Shown piece after piece: positions 47,941 through 58,817 of a stretch of 64,000 nt of DNA. The DNA is from Caprella mutica (taxonomy: Eukaryota > Arthropoda > Malacostraca > Amphipoda > Caprellidae). The position numbers were made by a program, and so were the translations under genes. The notes below the pieces were generated by a model that was given only the letters and a program-made list of their open reading frames with translations, ran no database searches and was not told where the DNA came from. How positions within the stretch are numbered: the first letter of the stretch is position 1; each line of letters opens with the position of its first letter. The DNA is taken from contig CANNZV010001616.1 of the NCBI GenBank assembly GCA_947561585.1, forward strand, positions 1 through 64,000. Reading direction: 5' to 3'.

Positions 47941-48660
47941 TTGGGACTTGGAGACCTGTTCTTGAATATCGTGTTTGGACAGTTAGAAAATAGAGAGGAA
48001 TTCGAATATTCGGGGATTTTGAGACCCGTTCTTCAATATCGTAAAAGGGCATTTAGAAAATAGAGAGGAATTCGAAAATTCGGGGATTTGGAGAATCGTT
48101 CTTGAATATCGTGTTTGGACAGTTAGAAAATAGAGAGGAATTCGAATATTCGGGGATTTTGAGACCCGCTCTTGAATATCGTGGAAGGGCAGTTAGAAAA
48201 TAGAGAGGAATTCGAATATTCGGGGATTTGGAGACCCGGTCTTGAATATCGTGTTTGAACAGTTAGAAAATAGAGAGGAATTCGAATATTCGGGGATTTG
48301 GAGACCCGTTCTTGAATATCGTGTTTGGACAGTTAGAAAATAGAGAGAAATTCGAACATTCGGGGATTTTGAGACCCCGTTCTTCAATATCGTGGAAGGG
48401 CAGTTAGAAAATAGAGAGGAATTCGAATATTCAGGGATTTGGAGACCCGTTCTTGAATATCGTGGTTGTACAGGTAGAAAATAGAGAGGAATTCGAATAT
48501 TCGGGGATTTTAAGACCCGTTCTTGAATATCGTGGTTGGACAGTTATAGAAAACAGAGAGAAATTTGAATATACGGGGATTTGGAGACCCGTTCTTAAAT
48601 ATCTTGGAAGGACAATTAGAAAGCAAGAAGTTACTCGAATATTGTGGAAGGACAAACGAA
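47940..48660. repeat. 70-bp minisatellite
   Basis: About ten copies of a 70 bp unit containing TTGAATATCGTG, ACAGTTAGAAAATAGAGAGG, AATTCGAATATTCGGGGATT and GAGACCCGTT. Open frames on both strands are repeat translations. The right end degrades into a looser series (48660-48945) that keeps GAATATCGTGGAAGGACA. Confidence 0.94.
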
Positions 48661-48945
48661 AAAAGGGAAGGGAATTTTAATATCATGGAAGGACAAATGG
48701 AAAAAGGAAGGAAAATCTGAATATCGTGAAAGTTCCGAAGAAATAAGGGGGAAAATTTGAATATCGTGGAAGGACAGTTAGACAGTAGAAAGTAATTTTA
48801 ATATTATGGAAGGAAAAATGGTGGGGAATATTAATATCGTGGAAGGACAAATGAGAAACAAGGAATCATTGAATATCTTTGAATAAAAATTAAAACGAGG
48901 GAGGAATTTTAACATCAAGATATAGGATAAATGTAAGCATGTAAA
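48660..48945. repeat. degenerate transition zone between 70-bp and 40-bp arrays
   Basis: Irregular units keep TTGAATATCGTGGAAGGACA-like cores and (A/G)GAAAA..GGAAGGAA filler, with spacing of about 40-55 bp. It links the arrays on either side. Confidence 0.75.
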
Positions 48946-49565
48946 AATTGAATATCGTGGAAGATTATATTATAAACAGGGAAGAATTTGAATATCGTGG
49001 AAGATTATATTATAAACAGGGAAGAATTTGAATATCGTGGAAGATTATATTATAAACAGGGAAGAATTTGAATATCGTGGAAGATTATATTATAAACAGG
49101 GAAGAATTTGAATATCGTGAAAGATTATATTATAAACAGGGAAGAATTTGAATATCGTGGAAGATTATATTATAAACAGGGAAGAATTTGAATATCGTGG
49201 AAGATTATATTATAAACAGGGAAGAATTTGAATATCGTGAAAGATTATATTATAAACAGGGAAGAATTTGAATATCGTGGAAGATTATATTATAAACAGG
49301 GAAGAATTTGAATATCATGGAAGATTATATTATAAACAGGGAAGAATTTGAATATCGTGGAAGATTATATTATAAACAGGGAAGAATTTGAATATCGTGG
49401 AAGATTATATTATAAACAGGGAAGAATTTGAATATCGTGGAAGATTAAATTATAAACATGGAAGAATTTGAATATCGTGGAAGATTAAATTATAAACAGG
49501 GAAGAATTTGAATATCGTGGAAGATTAAATTATAAACAGGGAAGAATTTGAATATCGTAGGAAGC
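48945..49565. repeat. 40-bp minisatellite
   Basis: About 15 nearly identical copies of a 40 bp unit: GAATATCGTGGAAGATTATA then TTATAAACAGGGAAGAATTT. The period is clear from TATAAACAGG every 40 bases. High identity suggests recent expansion. A decayed tail continues to about 49750. Confidence 0.97.
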
Positions 49566-49569
49566 CAAA

Positions 49570-50910
49570 TGAAAATTAGGAAGAAATTTGAATAATATTG
49601 AAGGAAAAATTACATATATATAGGTAAGAATTTGAATATCATGGAAAGATAAATGAAAAACAGGAAGAAATTTAAGTATCCAGGACGGGCAAATGAAAAT
49701 CAGGACGAAATTTTGAAATCGTAGAAAGAAAGAATTTGAATATTATCAAAGTGAAATCATGGAGAATTTTCATTTATCACAGGGTAGATATATTTTATAC
49801 CTATATTTTAAGTATGTGTAAACAAGTTATGCTATTTTATTATAACTTATGAACAATAGAAAATACTCTTTATATCAAGAAATTCATAATTAAATCAATT
49901 TTAGTTGCAACATATCTTATTGGATATTCTAATTTTTATTTATTTAGTATGGATAATAAAAATTATTGGTACTCTGATCAATTTACACCATAGTTAACGT
50001 GTATTAATATTTAATTCATTTGGTTTATTAAGATGAACGTGTTTAACTATTATAAATTAATTGTGAATATATAAATAAGGTCCCTTATCAGATACTAAGT
50101 ATTAACTAAAGTGAATAACTATTAAAAACCAGTCTATAAACACAGATAGAATGAATTAGGGATATTGTAAGTAATGATAATGTTCAAAATGAGAATTTTT
50201 ATTTATAAACTGATGGTCTTTTTGTTAATTAAAATGTTTTAATAAAATGTAAGGAGTTTCAAGTACGAATGACTATATAAATGAATTAAAATGCCCTAAT
50301 ATATTTATTATTTCTTTAAATCAAGATATTTGACCTGAATCAATAATAAAATTACCAATCATGCTACTCAAAACAATAACTCCCTATTTTTTTTATAACT
50401 CGCATCTGAAAATAATATAAATAGATATAGCTATTATTGATATACCACTGTATGGTAACGTCTTAATTACCAGATGTCTATTAAGTACCAGATGAAAATT
50501 TCAATGGATAATTTATAAAGAAAAAAAAATTAATTAATTTTTTTGATAATATTCTGTTTAAATTTTCATCTGTTATATAATTCATATCTGGTGATAATAA
50601 CTCAGTCTAACTTTTATTTTTATAGATGATAGACTTTGATTAAAAGTATGCAGGATATTAATATGGATTATAATATTATCCTGATAATTTGTCATATCAG
50701 TCTCTACTTGATCTAACTTATATAATGGTACTCTATTATATAATATTATAATATGTAAGTAGAAGCTCTTACAGGTCAACTGTGAATGTACTGTATCGGA
50801 AAGAAATATAATTTGTTATTGCCGATTACGGTAAGTATTGATGGTATTTTATCGTAAAATATCATAATTTCAAGTACTATAGTTGGGGAAGTAAAACACG
50901 CATAGCTTAT
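49570..50910. other. decayed array tail, then AT-rich unique sequence
   Basis: To about 49750 the text still carries GGAAGAAATTTGAATAT-type phrases. Beyond that it is AT-rich with no gene seen. Confidence 0.45.
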
Positions 50911-50914
50911 CCTT

Positions 50915-51170
50915 AAGCAGCATCGAAACCGGATAAAAACGGACGGAAGCGTCATCGAAACCGGGTGAAAACGGACGAAAGCGACATCGAAAGTGGACGA
51001 AACCAGATGAAAGTGGCCGAAAGCGGCATAGTAAGCGGACGAAAGTGTCTGAAAGTGAACAATAGCGTATGAAAGCGAACAAAAGCGGACGAAAGCGGAC
51101 AAAAGCGGACGAAAGCGGACAAAAGCGGACGAAAGCGGACAAAAGCGGATGAAAGCGGAATCAAAAGTGG
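50915..51170. repeat. short-period minisatellite, AAGCGGACGA / AAGCGGACAA
   Basis: From about 51060 to 51165 a 10 bp pair (20 bp unit) repeats cleanly. The left part is a degenerate form with CATCGAAACCGG and AAAGTGGACGA phrases. The three minus-strand frames (FVRFRPLLSA-type) are repeat translations. Confidence 0.88.
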
Positions 51171-51436
51171 ATACATTTTCTAGCTGTGAGGCACGTTATA
51201 GCTGTTTATTATATACAATTGCAGACATCAAAATATCAGGTAAAAGGCTCATACATTCTTTAGTTACTGCACCACTTTTTATGTTTTATAATATAGGTCA
51301 AAAACATTATCACAAATCTCTGTACGCTTGAAAGTACAAATAAGAACTTAATTATGGTTATTGAAATTGATTTAGACAAACTGAAGAATGTAATCCTCTT
51401 ATAAAAAGTAAAATAAACACATTGCCTAAGTACAGA

Positions 51437-51543
51437 GTTATCGAACAGTTCCGCATTTTCGATCGAATTAGAAAATAAAGAATTGAAATGTCTAATTATA
51501 TAATTTTTTTTATATAATCTAAAATGTGATACAGTTCGATAAA
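51437..51543. mobile_element. MITE family B, copy 3 (short)
   Basis: The left end GTTATCGAACAGTTCCGCAT and the right end on the minus strand, TTTATCGAACTGTATCACAT, form a terminal inverted repeat with the family B consensus. It is 107 bp, so internally shorter than the other copies. Confidence 0.65.
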
Positions 51544-51826
51544 TTAGAACTCAATTTAGTGGAATTAATAGTTAATTAATTTGAATAAATCTACGGGTTT
51601 TTTAGATGAAAATTAGGAAAAAATCTATTTGTTACAAAAAAAAATTTCAATCGTTACATTAATTTTAGTTTCTGTTAATATTTGTCGTATTTTATCGTAA
51701 AAAAATAATTGCAGACATTATATTGAATGGGATACTAATCTATTTTTGTATTCGTAAAGGTTCTAAGAAAGAAAATTGATTAAAAGTGTTTTATTATAAA
51801 TGAATTTTTTCTAATCATAGAAGATT

Positions 51827-51981
51827 TTTTCCTCTTCTTTACATTCTTAGGTAAGTGACTATATTCACAGAATAGCTTTTCTTCACACAAGAGCAATGTC
51901 ATCGACTGGTGGTAGAAAACTTTGTTCATAGGGCTACTTTTCCTTCAGACTGCTCTTTCCAGTCCCTTGTACTTAATATCC
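51827..51981. repeat. dispersed repeat C, copy 2
   Basis: It matches 30421-30592 in the same orientation through AGAGCAATGTCA, CGACTGGTGGTAG, TTTCCAGTCCCTTGTA and the spacing between them. Family unrecognised. Confidence 0.6.
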
Positions 51982-52235
51982 TTTTCAAGTCAGTGATGAA
52001 GTCTTTGGTTCTGATTCGAAATTCAAAGTCCATACTAATTTGAATTAAACTTGGCGTTAACAATTTATTGCCAGGTTAGATTTGGTGGAGGTTGCATGTC
52101 CTCTTATCAAATTACGGTTAGGATTCGAAACTAATCTACTCTATCAGTCCGAACGGAACCAACACTTTCATGCTATTAGAGAGTGACCATTGCGAGAAAT
52201 TCACAGATTCGAAGCTTTGTATTTGGTAGCAAGAG

Positions 52236-52647
52236 ATCAGTTAGTGCCAAGTGAAGATCAGTTGTTGTCAAGTGAAGATCAGTTGTTGTCAAGTGAAGAT
52301 CACTTGTTGTCAAGTGAAGATCAGTTAGTGCCAAGTGAAGATCAGTTTGTGCCAAGTGAAGATCAGTTGTTGTCAAGTGAAGATCAGTTGTTGTCAAGTG
52401 AAGATCAGTTGTTGTCAAGTGAAGATCAGTTAGTGCCAAGTGAAGATCAGTTTGTGCCAAGTGAAGATCAGTTGTTGTCAAGTGAAGATCAGTTTTGTCA
52501 AATATTGGTCAGTTGTTCTTAAAAGATGATCAGTTGTAGTCAAATGATAATCAGTTTGTGTCAAGTGAAGATCAGTTGTTGTCAATTGAAGATCAGTTTG
52601 TGTCAAGGGAAAATCAGTTGTCAAGTGAAGATCAGTTTTTGTCAAGT
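52236..52647. repeat. 21-bp minisatellite, unit AAGTGAAGATCAGTTGTTGTC
   Basis: About 19-20 copies. Variants TTAGTGCC and TTTGTGCC recur as pairs in a block repeated every six units. The plus frame (52190-52522) and minus frame (52176-52481) are repeat translations. The array resumes at 53221-53285 after the inserted LTR. Confidence 0.95.
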
Positions 52648-53220
52648 TGTAAAGGATCCAAAACTATCAGGGCAGTAAGGCCCATACTATACTGGCGGTG
52701 CCACCGCCGGTATAGTATGGGTGCATAGCTCTACATGTTTCGTTGTCATAAATAGGAGCTAGTGATGTATTAAAACATGTAAGTATTTATTTGTTACGAT
52801 CGTTAATTAATTGATTATAGTGATTATAGTTTGTTAACATGATTATTTATAGTTGAGTGATAATTTATTTTGCATGTTTTCTTTATTTCGGTTTATTTCA
52901 TTTGTGTGTTTTTATATTACAGCGGGTCCACTTTTATCCCTACCCCGTTTATAACCCTTTCCCCATCTTGGTAACCAAATTAGTGTTAGTATATACCTTT
53001 CCCTCCACTTTCACAAAACAAGTAGTTATTCTTTATTAGTCATTATCTATAGTAATTCAACTAAATAGCTGCATTTTGAATCCTTTTATTTACTCCTTTC
53101 ATACGTGAGATCTCAGTATACCTATATAGAATTAGAATCACAGTAACTAACTAATCAATCACAAAATAAGGCTAATAGTAGAACTAGAATTAACCTGGGT
53201 TATGCTGATTTCCCACCACA
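52648..53220. mobile_element. solo LTR inserted in the 21-bp array, AAGT target duplication
   Basis: The 573 bp insert starts TGTAAAGG and ends CCACCACA, the TG...CA ends of an LTR. AAGT lies directly before it (52644-52647) and directly after it (53221-53224). Removing the insert and one AAGT restores the array phrase GTCAAGTGAAGATCAG exactly. There is no internal retroelement coding region, so a solo LTR left by recombination fits. Near its start is a strong hairpin (52681-52721). Superfamily (Gypsy or Bel/Pao, both of which give 4-5 bp duplications) cannot be decided. Confidence 0.75.
52681..52721. repeat. 20-bp-stem hairpin inside the LTR
   Basis: CCCATACTATACTGGCGGTG, one base, then CACCGCCGGTATAGTATGGG. 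All pairs are Watson-Crick except one T-G. It lies 33 bases inside the LTR and could mark a promoter or structured transcript element. Confidence 0.85.
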
Positions 53221-53285
53221 AAGTGAAGATCAGTTTGTGTCAAAGGATGATCAGTTGTCAAATGACGATCAGTTGTTGTCAATTG
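53221..53285. repeat. right remnant of the 21-bp array
   Basis: Three decayed units (AAGTGAAGATCAGTTTGTGTC, then GATCAGTTGTC and GATCAGTTGTTGTC) continue the array past the LTR. Confidence 0.85.
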
Positions 53286-53289
53286 TTCT

Positions 53290-54350
53290 CATTATGTTCC
53301 GCTCATTTGATATGTTCTTTTGTAACAGGTATCTGTTATTTCAAAACAGTCGCAATTAATTCATTGTTTTGCTTGTTACAATATAATTGAAATCTATCTT
53401 CAAGAAGTTCGAACATCAGTTAGATAAACAATAAAGCAGTTGAATCTATTAGCCGTATAGATGATACTAGATTCAAATAACTAATAATATTAAAAGACAA
53501 TTCGTATATATAATAAAACCTGCTTATTGCTATTGACGATGTAAGCAAAATGGTTCAGTTACAAAATTTTTACTCTTTCGTGACGCCAATTTGAATTGGA
53601 TAAAAAACTAAATGTTGATGAATTTTTAAGTTTGTATGTGTATTAATATTCTGGTTATTGAAACATTTGGAGTAAAAGACTTTAATAACACAGAATAAAT
53701 AACATTATTTTCACTCAAAATATCTATACTTCTTCATGCAGGGACTATATACTTTGTATATAACAATATATATTTCCTCATAACCTCACTGTAGTTTTTC
53801 TCAGATCTCATGCACGATAAAAAATGTGTATTTTATAATTCAAACTTTCCTAATGTGCCGAGATGTAAGCACGGAGTAACTTTTCTCCTCCCATGAGCCT
53901 GAACTGTTGAAAAGTTAGATAAAAGTTTTCCTGTGCGAAGTTCTTGACGCTAAGCGTTAGCAGCTAAAGTAGATAGATGACTGGATTGAAAAGAATCAAC
54001 AGCATGCAGACAATTATCGGCACGGTTGTGAGATAGCCGTTTTCTCCCAATAATATCTAAAACGGAAGAGTACAGTTGAAAACACGATTGAATACTATAG
54101 TATTCTGATGTTGAAAAGTCAATTAGGACATAAAAGAATGGCAATAATGACTGTAGAACTAGTAACAAGCTTTTGACCAAAACAGGACAGAATTAGTGGC
54201 ATCGTTGCATATACTTTGGTATTGGAACACACAACGATATTATTCCAGAGATTCAGAAATGAAACTAAGGAACAGATGTCAAACACATGAATTATCATCA
54301 GTCAATGAGTGACGTGACAGCGGGGACCAAAGAAAACCGGATTGATTTCA
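53290..54350. other. AT-rich sequence leading into the Tc1 remnant
   Basis: No gene recognised. The minus frame at 53950-54180 is not protein-like to my eye. I could not find a Tc1 terminal inverted repeat here. Confidence 0.4.
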
Positions 54351-54351
54351 A

Positions 54352-55271
54352 AATAGAGTGGTTGATGCTCATTCGAAAGGTGCCTGGTATGACAAGAACC
54401 CGAAAATGTTAGACATCCCTAAATCTACTGCGAGAAAAATAATTAAGAAGAATTCAGTCGATCGAGAGCAAGTTTTCAACAGAAAAGGACGTTGCAAAAG
54501 GAGGATTTGTCAGACAGGAGTGGGTGGAAGGTAGTGAGATTTTCCAAAACTAATCCTCTTGCTACCACCAAAGACATACTAAATGCGGTGGACTCTGAGA
54601 TTGATGTATGGCGAAGAACAGTTGGTAGAGTATTACGAAGAGCTGGTTTCAGAGCTTGTCATCTGAGGAAGATTCCTTTGATGAGACAAGTACACTTGCC
54701 AGCCCGCATGTTATTCGCAAACTAACAAATAGAGTTATAGACAGTGATAGTGAATTCTGGAAGCATGTGCTGTGAATTAATGATACTAAAATTGGGCTTT
54801 TCGGTCACAAAAACGTCTCTTAATCAATCTCCCGGATAATACCATTCTGACTGTTGAAGGTAGTGGGCTGCTCTCAAGCATCAAGGGCTGGAGGGCTTAA
54901 TTTGTTAATAAGATAGAAAGTATAATGAAAGAAGAACAGTATGCCAAAATTTCGATAAAATATTCGAGAGATTTCAAACGAGGTAAGACTGGGACGCCAC
55001 TGGAGGTTCTTAATAGACAATAATCCCCAAGAATAGGTCCAAATTAGTACAAATTCACTAAAATAAAATGAAAATTTGGAGTGGCATTTACAAACCCCGG
55101 ACTTTCATCCGATCAAGAATCTATGGAGGTCTCCAATACAAAATATTACGAAAATAGAACCCATAAATCGGACTCAATTAGAACAGTTCTGCATGAAGAG
55201 TGAAACAAGAATACAGAGGAAGAGTACACTCAACTTGTAGAATATTATAATAAACGTTTGCAATCACACTG
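54352..55271 (+). pseudogene. Tc1-family (Tc1/mariner) transposase pseudogene
   Basis: Fragments in shifting frames follow the order of a Tc1 transposase. A helix-turn-helix start reads DIPKSTARKIIKK (about 54411-54449). The second DNA-binding part is in the open frame 54492-54725 (VVRFSKTNPLATTKDI, RRTVGRVLRRAGFRA). The first catalytic Asp is in INDTKIGLFG (54782-54784), the second in LIDNNPQ (55016-55018). The third block, PDFHPIKNLW, has Lys where the DDE Glu is expected (55115-55117). The C-terminal TQLEQFC and YN-KRLQ-like text ends in TGA near 55269. Multiple stops and frameshifts show it is dead. The intact family codes for about 340 residues. Confidence 0.88.
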
Positions 55272-55621
55272 AGAAAAATAAACAACTCCAACTGATGCAT
55301 CCAAGCAGGTGGTTCGAGTTTACCCTATGGCTTTGGCTCCAAAGAGACACTTAAGTGCATCAAAGCTTGAAAGTGCATCAGTTCGATGCATTTTAGTGTC
55401 TTAGATATAAGTCTGTTAAAAGGACGAGGACATTATTCTCATCATTTTAGCCGAGGTTAATATGAGACACTAAAGTGCATCGAACTGATTCACTTTGAAG
55501 CTCTCGAAACACTTAAGTGTATGTAAATTATAGTTTGGTGCACTTAAATGTCTCGCTTTGGAGACAGAGCCATACACTTGGGTGCATCAGAATTTCTCGG
55601 GTGTACATTTTTTTTCTAGGG
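55267..55621. mobile_element. palindromic MITE abutting the Tc1 pseudogene
   Basis: The left end CACTGAGAAAAATAAAC and the right end on the minus strand (CCCTAGAAAAAAAATGTAC) are terminal inverted repeats. CTGATGCATCCAAG pairs with CTTGGGTGCATCAG. Inner arms of about 58 bp (about 55351-55408 and 55463-55515; GATGCATTTTAGTGTC with GACACTAAAGTGCATC) make a nested palindrome. The motif AGTGCATC recurs six or more times. No target duplication is clear. The ends resemble the TA-flanked MITE at 25639-26002. Confidence 0.65.
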
Positions 55622-55624
55622 GCA

Positions 55625-56935
55625 CACTATTGATTATTTGTCTAATCGTGCCAATATTTCTGCCATTGCAATTTTTGGTTACACCGGATAATATTTCAAT
55701 GACAACGGATATTTCCTACACCAAGTCAATAAAAATATCTATTTGACGAAAGACCATTAATTCATTCTTGAATGCTAAATAGAAATCTCATCCTATTTGT
55801 CATTGAGGTAAAGAGTCATTGTTTATACTAATTTCGCAAATCACAATTTTCTACTTTTCAATTATTTTCATTTTTTCATCAATTTGACGTCTTGTCTTAC
55901 TAATTATATAGTATCTACACCCATAAGAGTTAGTAAAATTTATTATGAAATATAAAAATTTTGTAAACTGTGAAAAAGTGTTATCGATAAAAACAATTTT
56001 GACCGCTACCTACATATAAAGTTATTGTGGGGACATAGAGGATTAAGATAGGTTTTCCACTCTATACCTTCTATGGCCCCACAATAATATTCTCTTTGGG
56101 AGTAATTTAATTACCAGTTCTTTTGACGTCAAACCTTTTTACCGGTTTAATTACACTGGTGCAAATAGGTATATATAGATATCGAAAGCGTTTTATAATT
56201 CAATTTTATAGGTAATGAAATGTGAGAAATTTTCAAATACTTCAACTCATTCCTAATTAAAAAAAGTTATATAGATTTTTATATAACAATTAGATATAAA
56301 TATGGTGAAAAGATAACCAGTCTCCATTGTAGCTTACTAAGCTAACCACAAATCTTACCGCATTATAGTCATAATAGAAACTAAAGAGACATTAAAAGTG
56401 TTATTTAAAAGGTCTAAAATTACTGTACAGTCAGAAACTGTTATAGATTAAAAAATATGTCACTATTTTTATATTTGTTGAAGTGTTCATAGATATTTTT
56501 TTAATAGGTTTAGGGTCCAATTTTGGACAGCTGAGCAGTGAAATATTTTTTTAATATTTTCTTTTATTTTTTTAATGAGATATTTTTAATTTTTCATAAA
56601 TAATGTTCAGAGCAAGAAAAAGGATGAAAAAAATATCGTAAAAAGTTATTCAGCAATATACATATATTATATATACTGATTTCTCTATAATCTTCAATTT
56701 TCGACGTAATGTTAAGGACATTCTCGTCCTTCTGTTGGAATCAAAATTTCCATATAAATCTACCAACCAACCTAACAGTCTAACACAAAAAATAAAACCT
56801 CGTAGTTGAAGAGCATAACCCTAGCGCTATCCTCTAAAACTGCAAGTAGCGTTATAAAATGATTAACATAGTAGAAACGAAAAAATGCAATATATACAAT
56901 CCAAATTACAACAGTTCGGAGCCCAAGGAATGCCA
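55625..56935. other. AT-rich unique sequence
   Basis: No gene seen. It contains the hairpin element at 56022-56090, listed separately. Confidence 0.4.
56022..56090. repeat. hairpin element, TTATTGTGGGG ends
   Basis: TTATTGTGGGGACATAGAGG is inverted at the right, which on the minus strand reads ATTATTGTGGGGCCATAGAA. Total about 70 bp, so a small palindromic element or MITE remnant. Confidence 0.6.
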
Positions 56936-57064
56936 TCCACTTCTCACCACAGACAGCTTCGGGATAAAGAATCCCTAGGAGCTAGATTTTTAGAATATAG
57001 GAATTTTATCTTATCTATAGTGACCATTGTTAAAAAAAATGATATATGTAGTATTGAGGGATAA

Positions 57065-57275
57065 TTAGCAAAAATCAAATATACATTTAAATTAGTAAAA
57101 ATCAAATATACATTTAAATTAGTAAAAATCAAATATACATTTAAATTAGTAAAAATCAAATATACATTTAAATTAGCAAAAATCAAATATACATTTAAAT
57201 TAGTAAAAATCAAATATACATTTAAATTAGCAAAAATCAAATATACATTTAAATTAGCAAAAATCATACATACAT
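57065..57275. repeat. 27-bp minisatellite
   Basis: About eight copies of a 27 bp unit containing AAAAATCAAATATACATTTA and AATTAG(T/C). The minus frame (NVYLIFANL-type) is a repeat translation. Confidence 0.93.
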
Positions 57276-57338
57276 TTTATATAAAAAAATATCGGTCACC
57301 TGTAGAATCGAAATCCCCGAGATCACAAATTATAAATA

Positions 57339-57743
57339 CTGGAATCCTGTATAGTGAACTCCTGTATAGTGAACTCCTGTATAGTGAACTCTTGCATAGT
57401 GAATCATCCTGTATAGTAGACTGCTTGTATAACAAACTTACCTCTATAGTGAAGAATGAAGATATTTAGTTTAGTCTGCTATAAATATTCGTAAGTCTTA
57501 TATGCATTTCTATATAGTAAATTAGTTATATTTCATGAGATAGGAGTTCTACCAGTGCAACTCCTCTATAGTGAAGTCATGTGTAGCGAACCATTTTGAG
57601 AAATAAAATATCCTGTATAATGAATAAAATTCAAAGAGAAAAATTACCATTTAAAGGCTAGTTTTTAATCGCTTAAATCCTGGAGTAAACTCTCTAAACT
57701 CTATAGTGAACTAGTTGAAGTTCACTATAGAGGAGTTCAACTG
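57339..57743. mobile_element. pogo-like MITE with repeated TATAGTGAAC termini
   Basis: The right end on the minus strand reads CAGTTGAACTCCTCTATAGT then GAAC, with TA outside (57744-57745). The left end (CTGGAATCCTGTATAGTGAA, TA at 57337-57338) is a decayed form. Just inside the left end about six 15 bp copies of CTCCTGTATAGTGAA form a small array (57343-57430). Just inside the right end CTCTATAGTGAACT and AGTTCACTATAGAG form a perfect 14 bp stem with a 6 base loop (57699-57732). CAGTT plus TA fits the pogo/Tigger group. No transposase. Confidence 0.5.
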
Positions 57744-57744
57744 T

Positions 57745-58300
57745 AATATTTAATTAATTGTATCATTTTGGAGAAAGATGAGAATTTCTTGAATTATTTT
57801 ATATTATAATAGGCATTTTGATGACAAATTTCGTCATATAATTTGTTTAAATTGAAGGATATTCATTTCTAAGATGATTGAAATTGAAAAATTTATATTT
57901 GAAATTAATTGAAATAAAGAATTCATTTGAACAATAATACCACATTAAAATTATGTCTTGAATTATATAATGTATAGTATTTCATTGATTATTAAATATA
58001 TTCAATTCCAGCATATACAACCTGTAGCATCGGCACTCTGAGATTTCACACCTGTGGAGTACGATGACCGATCTGTACAGAAGTGCCAATTCTACATTCT
58101 ACAGGTGATCTGAAACTACTTAATTACTACCGGGGAAGTTTCTTTGAGTTTATATTAATTTCATTCAGTTCCTTAATAATTGTTGAAGTGAATTTATTGA
58201 AAAATTGTCATTGATAAGGACCGCTATATGTAAACTCATTCAATTTTCAATTGAATGATTAGTTACTGTATTGAATAATATGAAAATGAATAAACAAATA
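57745..58300. other. AT-rich unique sequence
   Basis: Near 58013-58105 there is a less AT-rich patch with partly inverted text: ACAACCTGTAGCATCGGCAC at the left, and GTGCCAATTC with TCTACAGGTG at the right. No gene seen. Confidence 0.4.
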
Positions 58301-58304
58301 ATAG

Positions 58305-58475
58305 AAACTGAATATACAAAAATGAATAAAAGAAGAATAAAAAAATGAATAAAAAAAAAAAAAAATGATTAAAAAATAAATAAAAGATGAATAAAAAATA
58401 AATAAAGATGAATAAAAAAATGAATTAAAAAATGAACAAAAAAAAATAATAGAAAATAAGTATAATTAAAAAAAT
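58305..58475. repeat. low-complexity AATAAAAAATG-type tract
   Basis: An imperfect short-period repeat of GAATAAAAAA and TGAATAAAAA on one strand. Confidence 0.85.
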
Positions 58476-58817
58476 GTATTAGAAATGATATATAATTTGA
58501 GAGAAGGAAGTATGACATGCCTAAGTCATTAGATAAGTTTCACCTCTTTAAAATAAATAGAACACTCTTATTTTCTCTGGAACTGTATCACATTCACAGT
58601 ATCTATTGAATAGCAATTATGATGTCTTGTAATACGAGGTACACTAATTTACTCTGATAGAAAATGTGATTGGAAAATTAGTGATCATTTTACCAAACAA
58701 TAAATAGAAATTTTTTCGCAGTAAAAGTGATAAATAAACAGTGTGTTCATCTAAACTGCATCCACCACCATTGAATCTACATGTTCATAATTCTAGTGCG
58801 GCAATATACATAATATC

